A stretch of 64,000 bases of DNA from Pseudomonas sp. KUIN-1 (GCF_009176725.1 NZ_AP020337.1:1426001-1490000), one strand, 5' to 3'. Positions 44,110 to 60,099 are shown, counted from the first letter of the stretch. Numbers and translations are program-made. The notes: generated by a model not told the origin, from the letters alone.

Positions 44110-44125
44110 TGGCACGGCGGTTGCT
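44110..44125 (+). promoter_or_regulatory. Sigma-54 promoter of the flavohaemoglobin gene
   Basis: TGGCACG-GCGG-TTGCT matches the -24/-12 consensus TGGCACG-N4-TTGCW perfectly. It lies 40 bp before the hmp ATG and 43 bp after the last NorR box. Confidence 0.9.
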
Positions 44126-44164
44126 CTAACCAAGGGTATAGATTCCTACCCTCTGGAGCCCACC

Positions 44165-45352
44165 ATGCTGACCTCAACCCAGCGCGACATCATCAAAGCA
44201 ACTGTGCCTCTGCTTGAAACTGGAGGGGAAGCGCTGATCACTTATTTTTATCAACTCATGCTCGACACGCACCCTGAAGTGCGTCCGTTGTTCAATGAGG
44301 CGCATCAAGCTAACGGGTCGCAGCCCCGCGCGCTTGCCAACGGCGTGCTGATGTATGCCAGGAATATCGACAGGCTCGAAAACCTGGGCGGGCTGGCGAG
44401 CCAGATAATCAACAAGCATGTGGCGCTGCAGATCCTTCCCGAGCATTACCCTATTGTCGGCTCCTGCCTTTTGCAGGCTATCCGCGAGGTGCTGGGCGCA
44501 GAAATCGCGACAGATGAAGTCATCGCAGCGTGGGCCGCAGCCTATCAACAGCTCGCAGATATCCTCATCGCCGGTGAGCAGAGTGTCTACGACGCCATTG
44601 CTGCAGCACCGGGCGGCTGGCGGGGTGGCCGTCAATTCACAGTCCTTAGAAAGGTGGCCGAAAGCGCTGAAATTACGTCATTTTATCTTGCGCCCACTGA
44701 TCATCAGCCCGTTATCCGGCATAAAGCCGGACAGTACATCGGCCTACGGCTCATGATCGATGGTAAGGAAGTGCGGCGTAACTACTCTTTGAGTGAGCAG
44801 GCTGACGGTGTTCGATATCGAATCAGCGTCAAGCGCGAGCTGGGGGGACTCGCGTCTACCTATCTGCACGATCATGTGGAGGCGGGAAGCTCGCTCGATG
44901 TGTTTCCTCCTTCCGGGGATTTCACGCTTAACGACCATATCAAGCCACTGATACTTATCAGCGGCGGCGTCGGGATCACGCCAACGTTGGCAATGGCCGA
45001 GCAAGCGCTGGAGTCCGGGGAGCGACCAGTAACCTTCATTCACTATGCACGTAATGGTCAGGTGCATGCGTTCTCAGACCTCCTGCGAAGCTGGCAACAA
45101 CGCTACCCGCTGTTCAAGGCTCGTGTCGTCTATGCGGAGCGGGCCGATCATGAGGTCTACACGCCAGACGCCATTGGCTTTCCCTTAATCACTCACCTTG
45201 AACAATGGCTGCCGGCTGACCGCGATGTCGACGTTTATTTCCTGGGACCCAAACCATTCATGGCATTCATGAAACGGGCCTTAAAGGATCTGGGAGTACC
45301 AGAGAAACAGGCCCGGTATGAGTTTTTCGGTCCCGCGCAAGCCTTGGCGTGA
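44165..45352 (+). CDS. hmp: Flavohaemoglobin, NO dioxygenase
   Basis: The 395-residue protein has three parts: a globin domain (residues 1-140, proximal His in NKHVALQILPEHY), an FAD domain with RRNYSLSEQ, and an NAD(P) domain with LISGGVGITPTLAMAEQA. It oxidises NO to nitrate using NADPH and O2. I chose ATG 44165 (MLTSTQRDIIKATVPLL) because the longer frame from 44084 would run through the sigma-54 promoter. TGGAG precedes it. Expression should be NO-induced through NorR. Confidence 0.94.
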   Translation: MLTSTQRDIIKATVPLLETGGEALITYFYQLMLDTHPEVRPLFNEAHQANGSQPRALANGVLMYARNIDRLENLGGLASQIINKHVALQILPEHYPIVGSCLLQAIREVLGAEIATDEVIAAWAAAYQQLADILIAGEQSVYDAIAAAPGGWRGGRQFTVLRKVAESAEITSFYLAPTDHQPVIRHKAGQYIGLRLMIDGKEVRRNYSLSEQADGVRYRISVKRELGGLASTYLHDHVEAGSSLDVFPPSGDFTLNDHIKPLILISGGVGITPTLAMAEQALESGERPVTFIHYARNGQVHAFSDLLRSWQQRYPLFKARVVYAERADHEVYTPDAIGFPLITHLEQWLPADRDVDVYFLGPKPFMAFMKRALKDLGVPEKQARYEFFGPAQALA

Positions 45353-45371
45353 GGTTGCAAGGCAACTCTAG

Positions 45372-45510
45372 GCTCTGTACGAAAAGTGGCTGCGCTCGGT
45401 GATGCTTCGTTAAAAACAGGCTCGGAATGCTCATTTACAACACGTAGACTCCGCTTCCTCGCCTGTTTTTGCCTCGCCTGACCTTCGCTCGCCGACTTTT
45501 CGTACAGAGC
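45372..45510. mobile_element. 139-bp MITE-like element with IS5-type ends
   Basis: Terminal inverted repeats GCTCTGTACGAAAAGT (45372-45387 and 45495-45510) are perfect over 16 bp and flanked by CTAG on both sides (45368-45371 and 45511-45514), a likely 4-bp target duplication. A second inner dyad AAAAACAGGC / GCCTGTTTTT is present. No transposase is encoded. IS5-group elements favour CTAG targets, so a parent IS of that group is inferred. Confidence 0.75.
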
Positions 45511-45583
45511 CTAGGGCAGTGGCTAAAGAGTTCGTATTTGCTTTGGCAGATTCGGCTCAAAGACAATAAATGAGACCAGAGTG

Positions 45584-46768
45584 ATGCATAACCAGGCGTT
45601 ACCGGCACGAAATAATCAAAACCAGAACTTGCTATGGTCTGCGGTCGCTGCGGCCATGGTAATGGCCATTGGCATGGGCTTTGGACGTTTTGCTTATACC
45701 GGCGTCTATCCTGTGATGGTTCACGAGGGCATAGTGAACCTGCATGATGGCACTTTGGCTGCGTCAGCCAATTATGCCGGATACTTGTTAGGCGCTTTAC
45801 TGGCTGCGCGCTTATCAAGCGGTCATTCACGCAGGTGGATAGTGGTCTCTATCCTCGCCAGCGTGGGGTGCCTGATTGCGCTGGCCTATACCGCACTGCC
45901 TTGGCTAATTATCAGCGTTCGAGGCGTGGCAGGGCTCTTCAGTGCGCTGTCCATGATCGCCGCATCGCAGTGGTTGTTGCAGCACAAGGGGCATCATGAG
46001 GGAGCCCCTATACTCTTTTCAGGAGTGGGCATAGGAATCTTCTTGTCAGCAGAAATTCTGGCCATTGCTCAAGGCGTCGGACTTAACAGTTTTAGTCTGT
46101 GGCTTACGCTGGGCGCGAGCAGCGCCGTACTAAGCGGCATTGCCATAAAGAAACTGGATAAGCGCTCCACCCATTTAATAGCCCCATCAGCCAGTGATGC
46201 TCCTGGGCGTCATATGGCGTTAGGCGCATGGCCTTTAATTGCGGCCTACGGGTTGGCGGGTTTTGGCTACATTATTACGGCGACGTACCTTCCGATGCTG
46301 GTGAAAAGCGCCTTTGGAGATATGAACCCCGTTCACATCTGGGCTATTTTCGGTCTTGGAGCCGCGCCCTCCTGCTACCTCTGGCACACACTTCACCTGA
46401 GATTTGGCACTCACGTTGCGCTCCGTGCAAACCTTCTGCTTCAAGCGTTCGGCGTCATTCTGCCAGTTATATCACCTACCGAGGTGGGATACGTGGGCAG
46501 CGCGTTAATTGTTGGCGGAACATTCATGGGCACCGTAACCATAGCCATGCCCGCCGCAAAACGCGTTTCACACACTATTAAGCACAACCTTATCGCTGTC
46601 ATGACTGCTGCCTATGGCATAGGCCAAATCATTGGGCCGTTATTAGCGAGCTACCTGTTCGCATACAGCGGCTCGTTTAACACCTCGCTGATCGCCGCAG
46701 GCGTTGGCCTGCTGCTCTCGACACTGCTGACCGTTCGACTTCCTTCACCACTCCAGACAGACAGGTAG
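45584..46768 (+). CDS. MFS transporter, YbfB/YjiJ family
   Basis: The 394-residue protein has about 12 membrane spans. It begins with the family motif [19 protein letters not shown] and [19 protein letters not shown]. YbfB/YjiJ members have no settled substrate. It is the first gene of an operon with nitronate monooxygenase (4 bp gap) and a tautomerase, so it may import or export a nitro compound or an oxo-acid product. ATG 45584 is chosen over GTG 45581. A MITE lies 70 bp upstream and may affect its promoter. Confidence 0.85.
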   Translation: MHNQALPARNNQNQNLLWSAVAAAMVMAIGMGFGRFAYTGVYPVMVHEGIVNLHDGTLAASANYAGYLLGALLAARLSSGHSRRWIVVSILASVGCLIALAYTALPWLIISVRGVAGLFSALSMIAASQWLLQHKGHHEGAPILFSGVGIGIFLSAEILAIAQGVGLNSFSLWLTLGASSAVLSGIAIKKLDKRSTHLIAPSASDAPGRHMALGAWPLIAAYGLAGFGYIITATYLPMLVKSAFGDMNPVHIWAIFGLGAAPSCYLWHTLHLRFGTHVALRANLLLQAFGVILPVISPTEVGYVGSALIVGGTFMGTVTIAMPAAKRVSHTIKHNLIAVMTAAYGIGQIIGPLLASYLFAYSGSFNTSLIAAGVGLLLSTLLTVRLPSPLQTDR

Positions 46769-46772
46769 TGAC

Positions 46773-47858
46773 ATGAACACCACGAATTTCTGGTCCAGCA
46801 TAGGGGTTCGGCTACCCATTATTCAGGCGCCGATGGTTGGCGTTTCAACCCCAGTACTTGCTGCCGAGGCTAGTAACGCAGGAGCCCTGGGATCGATCGG
46901 CCTTGGCGCCAGCACCCCGGATCAGGCACGAGCCCTTATAAAACAGACGCGCGAACTGACTGACCAACCGTTCAACGTGAACATGTTCTGCCACAGACCT
47001 GCCCGTTTTAGCCATACGCAGAACGATGCCTGGCTGGCCTATACCGCAAAATGGTTCTCCGAATTCAATGCAGCGCCTCCTCAAGAAATACGCGAAATTT
47101 ATAAAAGTTTTCTGAGTGACCGGGTGATGCTTGAAGTGCTATTAGCCGAGCGGCCCGCCGTAGTCAGCTTCCACTTCGGCACACCCGACGCGGCCTGGGT
47201 AGCAGAGCTAAGAGAGGCGGGCATTGTTACGCTGGGTTGTGCCACCACGCTCAAGGAAGCACAAATGCTTCAGAAGACAGGCGTGGACGCCATTGTCGCG
47301 CAAGGCTATGAGGCAGGAGGGCACCGTGGTGTATTCGACGATACGCCCAACCAGGACCACGAGCTTGGGTTGTTCCCCTTGACCCGGATGTTGACTACAC
47401 ACGTAGGCTTACCGGTGATCGCAGCCGGTGGGATCATGGACGGCGTAGGCATTAACGCGGCATTGGCATTGGGGGCCATAGGTGTACAAATGGGAACCGC
47501 CTTTATCCTGTGTCCCGAGTCCTCAGCTACGCCCGAGCATCGCGCAGTGCTTGTCTCCGCAAGAGCCCATGAAACTCGCGTAACCAGCTATGTATCCGGC
47601 CGTCCTGCCCGTGGCTTGGCGAATCGTTTGTACCTGGAAAACACCGAACAACAGATCCCTGTCCCAGCCGAATATCCCTTGGCTTATGATGTGGCCAAAG
47701 CACTGCACGCCGCCGCTGTTCTAAAAGGCTGTCATGATTTTGCCGCTCAATGGGCCGGGCAAGGGGCGCCACTCGCACGCGCACTCCCTGCAGCAGAATT
47801 GATCAAAACCCTGGTGGAAGAGATGCGTTCAGCGTCTACATCCACAACCTTCCTGTAG
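46773..47858 (+). CDS. Nitronate monooxygenase (2-nitropropane dioxygenase family)
   Basis: This FMN TIM-barrel protein has 361 residues, with [22 protein letters not shown] at the start, [13 protein letters not shown] (conserved active-site His) near 180, and [18 protein letters not shown] and [17 protein letters not shown] for phosphate binding. Class I NMOs oxidise propionate-3-nitronate, the toxic conjugate base of 3-nitropropionate, to malonate semialdehyde plus nitrite and nitrate. The following tautomerase, 11 bp downstream, has the residues needed to decarboxylate that product. Substrate is therefore suggested by context. Confidence 0.87.
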   Translation: MNTTNFWSSIGVRLPIIQAPMVGVSTPVLAAEASNAGALGSIGLGASTPDQARALIKQTRELTDQPFNVNMFCHRPARFSHTQNDAWLAYTAKWFSEFNAAPPQEIREIYKSFLSDRVMLEVLLAERPAVVSFHFGTPDAAWVAELREAGIVTLGCATTLKEAQMLQKTGVDAIVAQGYEAGGHRGVFDDTPNQDHELGLFPLTRMLTTHVGLPVIAAGGIMDGVGINAALALGAIGVQMGTAFILCPESSATPEHRAVLVSARAHETRVTSYVSGRPARGLANRLYLENTEQQIPVPAEYPLAYDVAKALHAAAVLKGCHDFAAQWAGQGAPLARALPAAELIKTLVEEMRSASTSTTFL

Positions 47859-47869
47859 AGAGACAATCA

Positions 47870-48259
47870 ATGCCATTGCTGAAAATTGATGTAATAGAGG
47901 GCCGTTCGGATCAGGAAATCGAGACGTTGCTGGATGCGATCCACGACGCGATGGTGAACGCATTCCAGGTTCCTGAACGTGACCGCTACCAGGTGTTGAA
48001 TGAACACAAAAGAAATCGACTGATCATTCAGGATACGGGTCTTGGATTTACGCGGTCCGACAAAGTCGTTGTCATCACCGCCATTAGCAGGCCGCGTCCA
48101 GCAGAGATGAAAAAGCGGTTTTATGCCCTGATAGCAGAAGGATTGGAGCGCAACTGTGGCATCGCAGCAGAGGACGTGATGGTTTCGATAGTGATCAACA
48201 GTGACGAAGACTGGAGTTTCGGTCTGGGGCGCGCTCAATTTCTAACCGGTGAGCTATAA
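47870..48259 (+). CDS. Tautomerase-superfamily protein with malonate semialdehyde decarboxylase residues
   Basis: The 129-residue protein starts MPLLKIDVIEG; removal of Met exposes Pro1. Numbered from Pro1 the sequence has Asp37 (PERDRY), Arg73 and Arg75 (SRPRP), the catalytic set of malonate semialdehyde decarboxylase. The end DEDWSFGLGRAQFL is typical of this 129-residue subgroup. It would convert malonate semialdehyde to acetaldehyde and CO2. ATG 47870 with AGAGAG upstream is chosen over the long frame from 47750. It ends the MFS-NMO operon. Confidence 0.8.
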   Translation: MPLLKIDVIEGRSDQEIETLLDAIHDAMVNAFQVPERDRYQVLNEHKRNRLIIQDTGLGFTRSDKVVVITAISRPRPAEMKKRFYALIAEGLERNCGIAAEDVMVSIVINSDEDWSFGLGRAQFLTGEL

Positions 48260-48610
48260 CGGCACTTCCGCCAATCACCACCTCGAACTTCATGCTAGAT
48301 GCTGGGCAGAAATCAATCAGGGTTGGAGCTTATGTGATCTATCAAACGGCCCGAGAACGCAAAGGAATCAGCGCTACGTTACCCGCTGGTGATACGTCCC
48401 AATGATCACTTTCACGCAAGAGGCTGCCTTCGTGACGGGCGTCTCAGCTCCTTACCGACCGCAAAACACCTCATTTGATACTGATCTGAAGTTCGAGGAA
48501 AATCGTTACGGACAACCCGCTCAAAGGCACCCCAGCCCCAACGTCGACGCCGGGGTAGCCTAGCAAAAAATATTCGATATCCGCATCCCTAAAAACCAAG
48601 GACCCCATTC
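48260..48610. other. Intergenic region without a supported gene
   Basis: This 351-bp gap shows no good frame. One short reading (near 48390-48450) gives IRPNDHFHARGCLRDG, which faintly recalls the HxH start of dihydroorotases and may be a decayed fragment. The similarity is too short to call. Confidence 0.3.
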
Positions 48611-49096
48611 ATGAAATCCCGATTTTCTCTCAGTTCATCTTTCCTGATCATGTTGTCGCTGACAGGATGCGCAGCGAATATGGATGCTCCAAAGCACGAT
48701 CAGCCTGGAGAAAGCGCGCTTTACGGCAGTTGGCATGTTGCAGGTGTAGCGGTATCAGACTCGGGCGTGCAGGCACTGGGGGATGATGATCCGAGCTTTA
48801 TGGGGCGACGTCTCAGTTTCAGTCACGACCAGCTTGCATGGAAAGCGTCCACAGACTCCACGGAAGATGTGTGCAAGGGGCCTGTTTTTCATAAGCTTCC
48901 GGCGATGAGTGGAGCTGAACTGGAGCCGCAACTCCATAAGCTTGGCATCGAAAAAGCTGTGCGCTATAGCGTTGAATGCAAATCTGGGAGCTGGGGTCCT
49001 TTTGACAAAGAAACTCCGGCATTTTTCCTGGCACAGGACGGGTCGTTAGCTCTTTCCTGGTATGACGGCGGACTGCTGAAGCTCGTGCGAGACTGA
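48611..49096 (+). CDS. Putative lipoprotein of unknown function
   Basis: The 161-residue protein has a lipoprotein signal (SFLIMLSLTGCAAN; lipobox LTGC near residue 20). Its mature part starts with LYGSWHVAGVAVSD, a lipocalin/META-like opening, and carries two further cysteines (DVCKGP and VECKSG) that could form a disulfide. I do not recognise a named family. It stands alone, with no operon partner. Confidence 0.65.
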   Translation: MKSRFSLSSSFLIMLSLTGCAANMDAPKHDQPGESALYGSWHVAGVAVSDSGVQALGDDDPSFMGRRLSFSHDQLAWKASTDSTEDVCKGPVFHKLPAMSGAELEPQLHKLGIEKAVRYSVECKSGSWGPFDKETPAFFLAQDGSLALSWYDGGLLKLVRD

Positions 49097-49339
49097 TCAC
49101 GCACAGACCCTTCGCATAGCGCTGTGAAGGGTCTCCTGAAAAAGTAACCTGCGTTGCAATCAGTACAACTGAGGCGGAACATCGGCTATTGGTACTAAGG
49201 GCTGCGCTCGGCAGTTACCTCTCTCTTACCACACAAGTCCCCCTGAGCATCAACTGTTGCTATCAGATCAGCCCCGACTGTAACTATCTCCCCATCAATA
49301 ATCCGCTTATCGTCGTGCTTGTACTACGGAGTGACAGTC

Positions 49340-49969
49340 ATGCCGGATGCAGCCAATCTCTACCTGTTCATTGTCGCCACCACGTTACTTTTAATCGTTC
49401 CGGGTCCGAACATGGCTTTTGTGACCAGTCATGCGTTGGCCCACGGTTGGCGTGCTGGCTTCGCTGCCGCTCTCGGTATCTCCTTCGCCGACGTGCTGAT
49501 GACCGCTCTGGTCAGTGCAGGTATTGGCGCTGTGGTCATGAGTTGGGCACCTGCATTTGAAGTACTACGCTTGGCAGGGGCGTGTTATCTGATATGGATC
49601 GCCTGGCAAGCTTTAAAAGCGCCAGCCGCGACTGCCAGCGGGCAGCCCCAATTGGCTTCCTTCCGGAAAATATTCGCCAGAGGCACACTGAATAGCCTGT
49701 TGAATCCCAAGGCGCTTTTGTTCTTTATGGTATTCCTGCATCAGTTTGTCAGCGTAACTGGTGGCAATGTCAGCCTCCAGTTGATGTTTCTCGGAGCGCT
49801 GCTTGCGCTGATCGCGCTACTTTTCCATACCGCACTCGGAATATTTGCCGGGCAGCTAAGAGGGAAACTGGGCGGCGGCAAGATCGCCAGATGTTTAGGG
49901 ATTTATGGCTTTGCCGGGATAATGGCAGCGTTGGCGGCACGCTTGTTGTTTCTTGACCGCCCGCTTTGA
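49340..49969 (+). CDS. LysE/RhtB-family amino-acid exporter
   Basis: The 209-residue protein has six membrane spans. It has the family opening LIVPGPNMAFVTSHALAHGWRAGFAAALGI near residue 20, LINPKAL-type loop LLNPKALLFFMVF near 125, and a C-terminal span. Members export basic or neutral amino acids or homoserine lactones. ATG 49340 is chosen over TTG 49319. No adjacent LysR-type regulator is present, so substrate cannot be guessed. Confidence 0.85.
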   Translation: MPDAANLYLFIVATTLLLIVPGPNMAFVTSHALAHGWRAGFAAALGISFADVLMTALVSAGIGAVVMSWAPAFEVLRLAGACYLIWIAWQALKAPAATASGQPQLASFRKIFARGTLNSLLNPKALLFFMVFLHQFVSVTGGNVSLQLMFLGALLALIALLFHTALGIFAGQLRGKLGGGKIARCLGIYGFAGIMAALAARLLFLDRPL

Positions 49970-50143
49970 GGCGGTGAATGAAAACTCGCAGCCGAGTCAT
50001 GCGTACTCGGCGAGTAAGCGGCAGGCCATGTCACGTCCCAAACGCCACATCACCACCAGTTGCGCATGTACACGCTGGCCCTCCGCACACGTTATGACCT
50101 GAAGCCACTTGCCCATTAACCCCAAACCGCGGCGACTCCATTT

Positions 50144-52120
50144 ATGTTCAAACGCATTCTGTCCGCCCTCAGCGGCAAGAAATCTCAAGCTTCAACAGAT
50201 AACTCGCCTGCTGATACAACGCCGCCAGAAGCTCACGACGGCGAGTTAATCACTGCCTACGACAGTTACGGACGCGAGATAAAGATCACTCGTAGCGAGT
50301 GGCGCGAGAAGGTGTTCCTGCCCAATCTGCAACAGCAGTGGGGTGATGCTGACGAGCTCTACAACCTCATCGTTTCGGGGCTGAACGATGGATTTGCGAC
50401 TGACCTGATGTCTGCCGCCGAACGACTGGTCGAGATCGACGCTAATCCCGAGCGCAGCCATGTGGTGAATGGCATCGTGCTGATGCATAACGCGCGGCTC
50501 GATGCAGCAGAAGCCTCGCTACGCGAAGGGCTGGCTAAAGTCGGCGTGTCGGGAATCATCCTGACCAATCTGGCCAAGGTGTTTGCCGAGCGTGGTGATC
50601 AATCAGGTGCAGAGGCGACGCTTTGGCAGGCGGTTGAAGCCGATCCGAATCAGGAAAACGGTCTGTTGTGGTGGCTGAGCATTCAGCAGGAGCGGGGCGG
50701 TGAGGCCGCCTACCTCGATGCTCTACGCACTGTAGCGGCGTTGCCGGGCAGTTGGCGTGCGCAGTTGTGGATGGCGCGGCATTACCTGCAGCAGCAAAAC
50801 GTCGCGCAGGCGCGTGTGTTGTATGAAGAGGTACTGGCAGGAGGTCATTTCGACCGCAGTGCCTTGCAGATGATATCGGGTGACTTGGGCAACAATGGCC
50901 ACATTCCGCTGATCGTCGAGCTTGTCGGGCCTGCTTATGATGAGCACAAACATGATTCGACGGCAGGTCTCAACTTGCTGCGTGCCTATCAGGAACTGGG
51001 CAGGGTGGATGAAGGCGAAGCGTTGCTTACTCGCTTGTATGCACTCGGCTTTGCGCCAATCAAAAGTCACCTTGACCAGTTTGCGCATGCTTTCGAGGAC
51101 GTGCGCAGGCAGGAAGACAAAGGCATTCCGATTGACCCTGCCAGCGTGACGATCAGTACCTTGGCGCTGAACAAGCCGGTCTGGCACTACGGTTTGCGCA
51201 ATGCTGACTGGCTCTTCGCGCAAAAACCGGAAGGTGCGCCAGAAATCGGTTTCTTCGCCTTGTCCAAAATCATGGAGAAAGCAGAGCCTGCCGAATCGCA
51301 GCGCGAAGATGATGTCGGGCGCTATACGCGTGCCATTCCTCTTTACCTGGCGGAGTCGGTTCACTATTGGCATGACTATGTAGCCAATTGCTATGTTCAG
51401 GTCGCGGAGGGTGCGGGGCCGGTTGTATCGGGGGTTGAGGTCGACGGCAACACACTGTTCGATATCGTCCCGCCAACGACGAAGTATTTCGTGACGGGCG
51501 AAGTGGGTTGTTCGGGTGAGGGCGATCAGGCCCAGTGGCGGATTTCACTGAGCCTATGGAATTGTGCGACTCGCACCCGGCAAACCGTTGAAAGCGGTAG
51601 TGCAGGCAAGTCAGAACTTGGTGCGCTGGTACTTGATCTTCAACAGCGCTTGCTGGTCGGTATCGGACTCAAGCGCGAGCAGCCACTGGATGTTTTTTAC
51701 CAGCAGCCCACCGCCGAAGTACTGCCGGTGTATCTGACCCAGTTGGGCCAATCATTCATGCTGACGTTGCTTGCGAACGACCATTTGCCCAAGTCATCAA
51801 TGTGGGGTGAGCGGGCCATGCTCGAGTGGCCTCTGAATATGGCGCTCCAGTGGCCTGAGATGGAGACCGCAAAACTGATGTACATCTCCGGGCTGGGAAA
51901 GGCGTTCGGTTACAAGTCGGAGACAGTCGCCGAGCACAAGCAACGAAGCCTGCAAGTGCTGAGCGAACTGGAGCGGGCAAACAGCCCGGCATGGCGCCTT
52001 GCACCGTTGGTATGGAAAGTGTTCGGCATGCAGGCAGAGCTGGAGGATTACCGCGCCAATCTACCGCCTGATGTAGAGCCGGCCTATATCGAATGGCTGG
52101 AGCGGGTGAGCCAGGCATAG
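50144..52120 (+). CDS. Large cytoplasmic TPR protein of unknown function
   Basis: The 658-residue protein has no signal peptide. Residues about 85-330 form TPR-like helices (LMHNARLDAAEASLREGLAKV, AQARVLYEEVLAGGHFD, LLRAYQELGRVDEGEALLTRLYALG). The C-terminal half (about 345-600) is a different alpha/beta domain with VNCYVQVAEGAGPV-like strands and DGNTLFDIVPPTTKYFV. I do not recognise it as a characterised family. It stands between lysE-type and multicopper oxidase genes with its own spacing, so it is probably monocistronic. Confidence 0.75.
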   Translation: MFKRILSALSGKKSQASTDNSPADTTPPEAHDGELITAYDSYGREIKITRSEWREKVFLPNLQQQWGDADELYNLIVSGLNDGFATDLMSAAERLVEIDANPERSHVVNGIVLMHNARLDAAEASLREGLAKVGVSGIILTNLAKVFAERGDQSGAEATLWQAVEADPNQENGLLWWLSIQQERGGEAAYLDALRTVAALPGSWRAQLWMARHYLQQQNVAQARVLYEEVLAGGHFDRSALQMISGDLGNNGHIPLIVELVGPAYDEHKHDSTAGLNLLRAYQELGRVDEGEALLTRLYALGFAPIKSHLDQFAHAFEDVRRQEDKGIPIDPASVTISTLALNKPVWHYGLRNADWLFAQKPEGAPEIGFFALSKIMEKAEPAESQREDDVGRYTRAIPLYLAESVHYWHDYVANCYVQVAEGAGPVVSGVEVDGNTLFDIVPPTTKYFVTGEVGCSGEGDQAQWRISLSLWNCATRTRQTVESGSAGKSELGALVLDLQQRLLVGIGLKREQPLDVFYQQPTAEVLPVYLTQLGQSFMLTLLANDHLPKSSMWGERAMLEWPLNMALQWPEMETAKLMYISGLGKAFGYKSETVAEHKQRSLQVLSELERANSPAWRLAPLVWKVFGMQAELEDYRANLPPDVEPAYIEWLERVSQA

Positions 52121-52296
52121 CGGTTGATCGATGCAAAAAGCCGGAGCGGGCGTCACTGCCTTGCCCGGCTTTTTTACGCCTCGACTTCAGTTCGTGGTAT
52201 CCACCCTTATCTTTCCCCAAATGCAGGTGTATCGTATTCGCCCCTCGCATTTGCTCGCAGATGCGCTCAGTCGTCGTTTTCGAGGTTGCGCCGTTC

Positions 52297-53666
52297 ATGT
52301 CCTTTACCCGTCGTCAAATCCTTACAGGCATCGCCGGTCTGGCCGTAGTCGGCCTTGGCGCGGGTGGTGCTTCGCGTTACTGGATGGGGCGTCGCGAGTC
52401 TGAAGCGGGCTCTGACTTCGTGCTGATCGCCGCTCCGCTGGATGTGGAACTGGTGGCGGGCCACAAGACGCCAGCCTGGGCCTTTGGCGGTTCTGCGCCG
52501 GGTACGGAGCTGCGCGTGCGGCAGGGTGAGTGGCTGCGGCTGCGCTTCATCAATCAGTTGCCGGTCGAGACGACCATTCATTGGCATGGCATTCGTTTGC
52601 CGCTGGAGATGGATGGCGTGCCGTATGTGTCGCAGTTGCCGGTCAAGCCGGGTGAATACTTCGATTACAAATTCCGTGTGCCGGACGCGGGTAGCTACTG
52701 GTATCACCCGCACGTCAGCAGCAGCGAAGAGCTGGGCCGCGGGCTGGTCGGGCCGCTGATTGTCGAAGAACGCGAGCCGACCGGTTTTGCCTATGAGCGC
52801 ACGGTCAGCCTGAAAAGCTGGCACGTGGACGAGCAGGGCGCCTTTACCGAGTTCAGTGTGTTGCGTGAAGCGGCGCGTGAAGGCACGGCTGGTCGATTGT
52901 CGACGCTGAACGGTATTCCGCAGGCGGTGATTGAGTTGCCTGCCGGGCAGATCACTCGCGTGCGCTTGCTCAATCTCGACAATACCGTGACCTATCGACT
53001 CAATCTGCCGGACGCCGAGGCGCAGATCTATGCGCTGGATGGCAACCCGGTCAAACCGCGTCCCTTCGGCGACGAATACTGGCTGGGGCCGGGCATGCGC
53101 ATCTGTCTGGCGATCAAGGCCCCGCCGGCAGGCGAGGAAATCTCGCTGCGTAACGGTCCGGTGCGCCTGGGGACGTTCCGCTCGGTCGCCAATAACGACG
53201 CGCCTGGCCAGTGGCCGCCCGAGCTGCCGGCCAATCCGGTGGCTGAGCCTGATATGGCTAACGCCGAAAAGATCAATTTCAACTTCGAGTGGGTGGGCTC
53301 GATGTCGGTCAACACCGACAATGGCAAACCGCCCAGCCTGTGGCAGATCAACGGCGAAGCGTGGGACATTACCGACAAGACCTGCGCCGATCGGCCTATC
53401 GCCAGGTTGAAGCTGGGCAAGAGCTATATCTTCGAGTTGAAGAACATGACTCAGTATCAGCACCCGATTCACTTGCACGGCATGAGTTTCAAGGTAATCG
53501 CCTCCAATCGGCGCAAGATCATCCCGTACTTCACCGACACCTTTTTGCTGGGCCGTAACGAACGGGCGCGAGTGGCGCTGGTGGCGGATAACCCCGGTGT
53601 ATGGATGTTCCATTGCCACGTTATCGATCACATGGAAACCGGCCTGATGGCCGCCATCGAGGTGGC

Positions 53667-53670
<4 letters not shown>
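52297..53670 (+). CDS. Tat-exported multicopper oxidase
   Basis: The 457-residue protein has a twin-arginine signal (FTRRQILTGIAGLAVVG) and three cupredoxin domains. Copper motifs are HWHGIRLP, WYHPHVSS, HPIHLHGMSF and the type 1/3 motif HCHVIDHMETGLM, giving a complete HxH set. It should oxidise Cu(I) or phenolic substrates in the periplasm. ATG 52297 precedes the Tat signal; the longer frame from 52093 would bury it. tadA overlaps its stop (ATGA), a conserved Pseudomonas arrangement. Confidence 0.9.
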
Positions 53671-59782
<6,112 letters not shown>

Positions 59783-59787
59783 GGCGC

Positions 59788-60099
59788 GTGTACAAGCTCG
59801 CCTTTTTTGTTCCACCGAGCCATGTGGACGAGGTCAAGAACGCCGTATTCGCTGCTGGTGCAGGGCGAATCGGCGCTTACGAGCACTGCGCGTGGCAAGT
59901 GCTCGGCCAGGGTCAGTTCCGCCCGCTGGATGGCAGTCAGCCATTTATCGGGCAGAGCGGTGTGGTCGAGTCGGTGCAAGAGTGGAAGGTCGAGCTGGTC
60001 GTCGCGGACGAGCTGATTCAGCAAGTGGTGATGGCGCTCAAGCAGAGCCATCCCTACGAAACGCCTGCTTACGAAGTATGGCGGCTGGCAGAGTTCTGA
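59788..60099 (+). CDS. YqfO/NIF3 C-terminal-domain-like protein
   Basis: The 103-residue protein starts YKLAFFVPPSHVDEVKNAVFAAGAGRIGAYEHC and ends QSHPYETPAYEVWRL. This is the CutA-like domain found at the C-terminus or as an insert in NIF3/YqfO proteins, here free-standing. Function is unknown; trimeric metal or ligand binding has been proposed for relatives. GTG 59788 lies 5 bp after purL, so it is probably co-transcribed with it. Confidence 0.85.
   Translation: MYKLAFFVPPSHVDEVKNAVFAAGAGRIGAYEHCAWQVLGQGQFRPLDGSQPFIGQSGVVESVQEWKVELVVADELIQQVVMALKQSHPYETPAYEVWRLAEF

Noticed and set aside
48390..48470. Possible dihydroorotase fragment (IRPNDHFHARGCLRDG)
   Set aside because: Only about 16 residues with an internal insertion relative to the HxH motif, so chance similarity cannot be excluded.
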